Below are positions 14,134 to 17,427 of a stretch of 17,427 nucleotides of DNA, piece by piece. Position 1 is the first letter of the stretch. Every line of letters begins with the position of its first letter. The stretch spans positions 10,178 through 27,604 of the forward strand of contig CADEGS010000034.1 of assembly GCA_902826945.1 (NCBI GenBank), written 5' to 3'. The notes under the pieces are model-generated. The model made no database searches, had not been told where the DNA came from, and saw nothing but the letters and a program-made list of their open reading frames with translations. Origin of the DNA: an uncultured bacterium. Its GTDB lineage: Bacteria > Planctomycetota > UBA1135 > GCA-002686595. The position numbers were made by a program, and so were the translations under genes.

Positions 14134-15846
14134 TCAGCGAGGTGCCCGCGATCCGGCGGGGGGGGCGGCCGGAGCCTTCGGGACGACCTGCACGCGCACC
14201 GGGGGCGCGTCCCGGAGCTCGCCCTCGAGCGCGACGAGCGCGCGCACCTCGAGCTCGATCCCGACCAGGCTCGGGTCGTCGGGGAGCGCGAGCGCCAGCG
14301 CGCCCGGGCCCGCCGCGAGCAGGCCGGGGAGGCCCGCGATCGAGACCGCGACCAGCGCCGGCGGCGCGCCGGCCGGCGCCCGCGCGCTCGCGCGCCAGCG
14401 CTCGCCGGGCGCGACCTCCTCGGGCGCGTCGATCCGGAGGTCGTCGGCGGTGGGAGCCGCGGGAGCGCCGGGCGCGGCGGCCAGCGGGCCGGACGCCGCG
14501 CGCGCGCCGGCGGGCGAGGCCAGGTGCAGGATCCACGCCGCTCCGCCGGCCGTCCCGCCGCTCCTGTCGTTCCAGGCGCCGACCGCGAGCTCGAGGCCGC
14601 CGTCCCCGTCGAGGTCGCCGAGCGCGGCCACGCCGGTGCCGAAGCCGTCCTCGTCCGCCAGCGGGCCGCCGAAGCCGCCGCGCGTGTCGCTCAGCTTGCG
14701 CCAGGAGCGCGCGGTCCCGTCGCGCTCCAGCTTCAAGAGCCACACGGCGCCGCGGTCGGTGCCGCCGTCGTCGTCCCAGAACGCCCCGACGGCGATCGAG
14801 GCGTGCCCGTCGCCGTCCACGTCGCCCAGGCCGTCCACCGCGATCCCGAAGTTGTCGTCGTCGTCGAGGTCGCCGCGGAAGCCGCCGTGGACGCCGTCCA
14901 GGACCTGCGCCTCGCGCACCGTGCCGTCCGGGTTCAGGAGCAGGATCCACACCGCTCCCGCGCCGTCGCCGTTCGCGTCGTTGCCGCGCGAGCCCACCGC
15001 CAGGTCGCGGACGCCGTCGCCGTCCACGTCGCCGGGCGAGCACAGCCCCGAGCCGAACGCGTCGCCGTTCACCAGCGTGCCGGGGAAGCCGCCGCTCGTC
15101 GCGCTGATCTTGCGGTGCGCCTTGACCGTGCCGTCGGGGTTCAGGAACAGGATCCAGACCGCGCCCGCCTCGGCGCCGCCGTCGTCGTCGAAGGCCGCGC
15201 CGACGGCGACGTCCAGGACGCCGTCGCCGTCCAGGTCGCCGAGCGCTCCCAGCCGCACGCCGAAGAGGTCGTTCGCGTCGAGCGCGCCGGTGAACCCGCC
15301 GTGCAGCGCGCTGATCTTCTGGTGCGCCTTGACCGTGCCGTCGGCGCGCAGGAACAGGACGTACACGGCGCCGGCGTTCGTCCCGCCGTCGTCGTCGCGG
15401 TAGGCGCCGATCAGGAGGTCCGTGACGCCGTCCTCGTCGAGGTCCCCGATCGCCGTCAGGCCGCGGCCGAAGAAGTCGTCGTCGTCGAGCGCCACGCCGA
15501 GCCCGTTCAGGCCCGGGCGCAGCTTGACCTGCCGCTCGACCGAGCCGTCCTCCGCCAGGAACAGCACGTACAGCCCGCCGCGGTCGAGGCCGACGTCGTC
15601 GTCGCCGGGGACCGCGGCGACGAGCTCGCGGCGGCCGTCGCCGTCCACGTCGGCGGCGATCAGGGACACGCCGAGCCCGTCGGCGTCGTCGAGCTGGCCG
15701 GCGAAGCCGCCCTGGCCCGAGGTGATGCGCAGCTCGCTCCGGACCTCCCAGGTGGTCGCGCGGCGGACGCTCTGCGCGGCGGGCGCGGCGCTCGCCGCGG
15801 CGAGGGCGAGGAGGGCGGGGAGGAGCGGGCGGAGGGAGCGAGGCAT
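14134..15846 (-). CDS. Secreted FG-GAP (integrin-alpha-type) beta-propeller protein
   Basis: This 570-residue protein has a Sec signal peptide (MPRSLRPLLPALLALAAASAAPAAQ). It then has six tandem repeats of about 69 residues (about 46-443), each with an FG dipeptide or equivalent followed by GD(V/L)DGDG and AVGA. These are calcium-binding propeller blades of the FG-GAP class. The remaining 120 residues have a Pro/Ala linker (about 445-475), then a predicted beta-rich domain (LRIDAPEEVAPGERW...LVGIELEVRALV) found as a C-terminal module in similar secreted proteins. Its role is probably adhesion or surface binding; no catalytic residues are evident. The chosen ATG at 15846 has AAGGAG five bases upstream. 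An in-frame ATG at 15888 with GGAGG four bases upstream is a real alternative adding 14 residues. It may head the operon, since the SGNH gene follows by 25 bp. Confidence 0.9.
   Translation of the reverse strand: MPRSLRPLLPALLALAAASAAPAAQSVRRATTWEVRSELRITSGQGGFAGQLDDADGLGVSLIAADVDGDGRRELVAAVPGDDDVGLDRGGLYVLFLAEDGSVERQVKLRPGLNGLGVALDDDDFFGRGLTAIGDLDEDGVTDLLIGAYRDDDGGTNAGAVYVLFLRADGTVKAHQKISALHGGFTGALDANDLFGVRLGALGDLDGDGVLDVAVGAAFDDDGGAEAGAVWILFLNPDGTVKAHRKISATSGGFPGTLVNGDAFGSGLCSPGDVDGDGVRDLAVGSRGNDANGDGAGAVWILLLNPDGTVREAQVLDGVHGGFRGDLDDDDNFGIAVDGLGDVDGDGHASIAVGAFWDDDGGTDRGAVWLLKLERDGTARSWRKLSDTRGGFGGPLADEDGFGTGVAALGDLDGDGGLELAVGAWNDRSGGTAGGAAWILHLASPAGARAASGPLAAAPGAPAAPTADDLRIDAPEEVAPGERWRASARAPAGAPPALVAVSIAGLPGLLAAGPGALALALPDDPSLVGIELEVRALVALEGELRDAPPVRVQVVPKAPAAPPAGSRAPR
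14521..15711 (-). repeat. Six tandem FG-GAP coding repeats, period about 207 bp
   Basis: The DxDGDG codons recur near 15643, 15436, 15226, 15018, 14812 and 14605, a spacing of about 206-210 bases. Repeats two and three keep a 24-bp exact match (15321-15344 and 15114-15137) and an 11-bp match (15308-15318 and 15101-15111). Both are offset by exactly 207, suggesting fairly recent duplication or gene conversion between blades. The first unit has lost the FG dipeptide (DGLGVSL). Confidence 0.85.
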
Positions 15847-16026
15847 GGGGGCTCCTTGCCGGTCGGGGCCTCGGGCCGGCGGACGCATCTTCCCTCCAGG
15901 CGCGGGCCGCGGGGAGCCGGGTTCGCGCAACCGCGATTCCGGGGTAGTTCGGTGCGTCCGGCACGTGGGAGACTCCTACGAGAAGGCCGAACCGGAAGGC
16001 GGCGTCCCTCCGTCGGTGCCTCGACC
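15847..16026. promoter_or_regulatory. Divergent intergenic region, probable promoters for both directions
   Basis: These 180 bases separate the leftward FG-GAP gene from the rightward glycoside hydrolase, so both promoters should lie here. On the minus strand it holds AAGGAG (15852-15857) and a second GGAGG ahead of the alternative ATG at 15888. A CACGTG palindrome lies at 15962-15967 and a short GGTT/AACC inverted repeat around 15920-15932. I see no convincing -35/-10 pair in either direction. The rightward gene has only a weak ribosome site. Confidence 0.4.
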
Positions 16027-17427
16027 ATGCGAACCTCCCTCCGCTCCTCCGCTCTCCTCGTCCTCCTCGCCCTTCCCCTCGCAGCGCAGGCCCCGGCGGG
16101 GCCGTGCGGCCGCGGCGTGCGCCTGGCGCCGCCGCCGGTCCCGGTCGGTCCGCAGGCGGACCTGTGGGAGACGATCGCGCCCGACTACACGAACGTGCGC
16201 GGGCTGAACTACGTCCCCCTGTGGGCGGGGAACAGCGTCGGCGCCTGGCGCGGCTACGACCAGCTCCAGGTCGAGGCCGACCTCGGCTACTTCCGCGGCA
16301 TCGGATGCAACACGATCCGCGTCTGGCTGTCGGAGGCGGTCTACCACGAGGAGGGCGAGCTCTTCCTCGCGAAGCTCGTGGACCTCCTGCGCCGCTGCGA
16401 GGCGCATGGCGTGTACGTCATCCCGATCCTGTGGGACGCGGTCGGGGTGCAGCCCTCGGAGACGCCCTACGAGGACCTCGACACGTGGGTCAAGAACCCG
16501 TCCACGGCCGACACGGAGGACCCGGCCTTCTGGGCCGAGCGCGGCGACGACTACGTCGAGGCGGTCGTGTGCGCGGCGCGCGGGAGCCGGGCGCTCCTGA
16601 TGTGGGACGTGATGAACGAGCCGGGCGCCGTGCCCTTCGTCCACCACTACGCGCAGCTCGTGGACCAGATCGCGCCCAGGGACGTCGTGACGATCGGCTG
16701 GGGCGCCGCGCACTCGAACGCGCAGACGGCGGGCTGGCCGGAGGTGGACGTGCTCTCCTACCACCCTTACGGCTGCTTCCGGCAGAACGTCGAGCTGTGG
16801 ACGCGGCGCGCGCGCGAGATCTCGGCGGCGAACGGCGGGAAGCCGATCCTGGCCACCGAGCTGGCCTCGCCCGGGCTGGCGCAGCGCTACGAGGACGCGC
16901 TCGGGCACATCACGCGCGAGGGCGTCGGCTTCCTGCTCTTCCAGGCGATGATCGGGCCGCCGCCGCACTTCAACTGGTGGCAGGACGGCTTCTTCTACGC
17001 GGACGGCGAGGTGCGCGACCTGCCGGGCGTGCAGGCCTTCCAGGACGTGTCGGTGGCGCAGGGGTACGCGGGGCCGCTCACGCCGCTGGTCGAGAAGGAC
17101 CCCGAGGACCCGCTCTTCCTCGGCATGTACCCGGTGCCGCTCGGCTTCGGCGGGCCGGAGCTCGTCGACGCCATCTACGCCTGGGGCGAGCGGCCGCCGC
17201 TCGAGCCGGAATACGTGGACACCTTCGAGCTCGTCGCGACCTGGGCCTCGATCAGCATCGCCTGGCTCGAGGTCCTGCAGCCGAGCGACGTGCAGTGGCT
17301 CCAGAGCGTGATCGACGCCTTCGACGATGCCGTGGACGCGGGCGAGTACGAGGAAGCCGACTTCTACCTCGACCTCTGGGGCTTCTTCAACCTGGCCTAC
17401 GTGGACACGCTCGGGCTGAGCGGCTGA
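16027..17427 (+). CDS. Secreted glycoside hydrolase, clan GH-A (GH5-like) TIM barrel
   Basis: This 466-residue exported protein has a signal peptide (MRTSLRSSALLVLLALPLAAQA). Its (beta/alpha)8 barrel starts around GLNYVPLWAGN. The retaining catalytic pair is visible: acid/base E198 in WDVMNEPG and nucleophile E278 in ILATELASPG, with H246 in LSYHPYG between them as expected in GH5-like enzymes. The roughly 80 C-terminal residues (WASISIAWLEVLQPSDVQWLQ and after) are helical, acidic and outside the barrel. They are of unknown use. The substrate is probably a beta-linked glucan, mannan or glycan, but this cannot be fixed by eye. ATG at 16027 directly precedes the signal peptide, and the stop is the last base of the window. 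It is divergent from the FG-GAP gene. The pairing of a secreted glycosidase with a surface repeat protein is common in polysaccharide-degrading bacteria, though no carbohydrate importer is seen. Confidence 0.85.
   Translation: MRTSLRSSALLVLLALPLAAQAPAGPCGRGVRLAPPPVPVGPQADLWETIAPDYTNVRGLNYVPLWAGNSVGAWRGYDQLQVEADLGYFRGIGCNTIRVWLSEAVYHEEGELFLAKLVDLLRRCEAHGVYVIPILWDAVGVQPSETPYEDLDTWVKNPSTADTEDPAFWAERGDDYVEAVVCAARGSRALLMWDVMNEPGAVPFVHHYAQLVDQIAPRDVVTIGWGAAHSNAQTAGWPEVDVLSYHPYGCFRQNVELWTRRAREISAANGGKPILATELASPGLAQRYEDALGHITREGVGFLLFQAMIGPPPHFNWWQDGFFYADGEVRDLPGVQAFQDVSVAQGYAGPLTPLVEKDPEDPLFLGMYPVPLGFGGPELVDAIYAWGERPPLEPEYVDTFELVATWASISIAWLEVLQPSDVQWLQSVIDAFDDAVDAGEYEEADFYLDLWGFFNLAYVDTLGLSG

Noticed and set aside
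14521..15711. Regular direct repeats considered as a CRISPR array or minisatellite
   Set aside because: The period of about 207 bp is in coding phase, the units encode FG-GAP blades, and there are no short identical repeats with unique spacers.
10847..15964. A single 1705-codon minus-strand frame ending in the KAS III sequence, as if KAS III were the tail of a giant protein
   Set aside because: Everything upstream of the ATG at 11845 is out-of-frame shadow of the dehydrogenase, SGNH and FG-GAP genes, with Arg-rich nonsense translation. KAS III is complete from 11845.
15962..15967. CACGTG palindrome between the divergent genes as an operator
   Set aside because: Six bases are too few to support a binding site in GC-rich DNA, and no second copy or adjacent regulator gene is seen.
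13858..16026. A 723-codon plus-strand extension in front of the glycoside hydrolase
   Set aside because: It is antisense to the SGNH and FG-GAP genes and has no domain; the hydrolase signal peptide begins at 16027.
1..17427. tRNA, rRNA, insertion sequences, integrases or phage genes
   Set aside because: I looked for these and saw no transposase or integrase motif, no terminal inverted repeats and no recognisable RNA gene; base composition looks even across the window, giving no sign of recent transfer.

Overview
The window is extremely GC-rich DNA in which codon third positions are almost always G or C. This lets very long but meaningless open frames run antisense to the real genes. Gene content points to a bacterium with a large, export-rich proteome. 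It encodes an FG-GAP (integrin-type) repeat protein, a beta-propeller/c-type cytochrome fusion ending in a DxDGDG calcium motif, and three Sec signal peptides that end in Ala-Ala-Gln. I read this as most likely Planctomycetota. Myxococcota or another high-GC group is possible, and there is no rRNA or marker gene to settle it.

Layout. Left edge: a start codon for a leftward gene, then a rightward Rieske non-heme iron oxygenase (34-1221). This gene meets the leftward block tail to tail at a perfect hairpin that contains both stop codons. From 15846 down to 1232, eleven recognisable genes and one possible 26-codon ORF lie on the minus strand with almost no spacing. In transcription order they are: FG-GAP repeat protein; SGNH/GDSL hydrolase; crotonyl-CoA-reductase-like MDR dehydrogenase; intact beta-ketoacyl synthase III; SDR reductase; acyl-AMP ligase; acyl carrier protein; a second KAS III-like protein that has lost all three catalytic residues; a tiny ORF; a B12-type radical SAM protein; an MBOAT O-acyltransferase; and the propeller-cytochrome. 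At the right end a secreted GH5-like glycoside hydrolase (16027-17427) is divergent from the block across 180 bp.

How the genes may work together (inference). The core from 14108 to 7260 is stitched together by 4-bp, 1-bp and 2-bp junctions, so its products probably act in one pathway. The ligase would load a carboxylic acid onto the ACP. The intact KAS III, with the catalytically dead homologue as possible partner, would extend it. The SDR would reduce the ketone, and the MDR protein the double bond. The radical SAM enzyme could alkylate or rearrange the product. The MBOAT with the membrane-anchored SGNH protein resembles AlgI/AlgJ-type or DltB/DltD-type pairs that move an acyl group to an acceptor outside the cytoplasm. 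No dehydratase, malonyltransferase or thioesterase is encoded here. I do not recognise this combination as a characterised pathway. It is the best candidate in the window for an undescribed system: an ACP-based acyl-assembly line feeding a surface or lipid O-acylation step.
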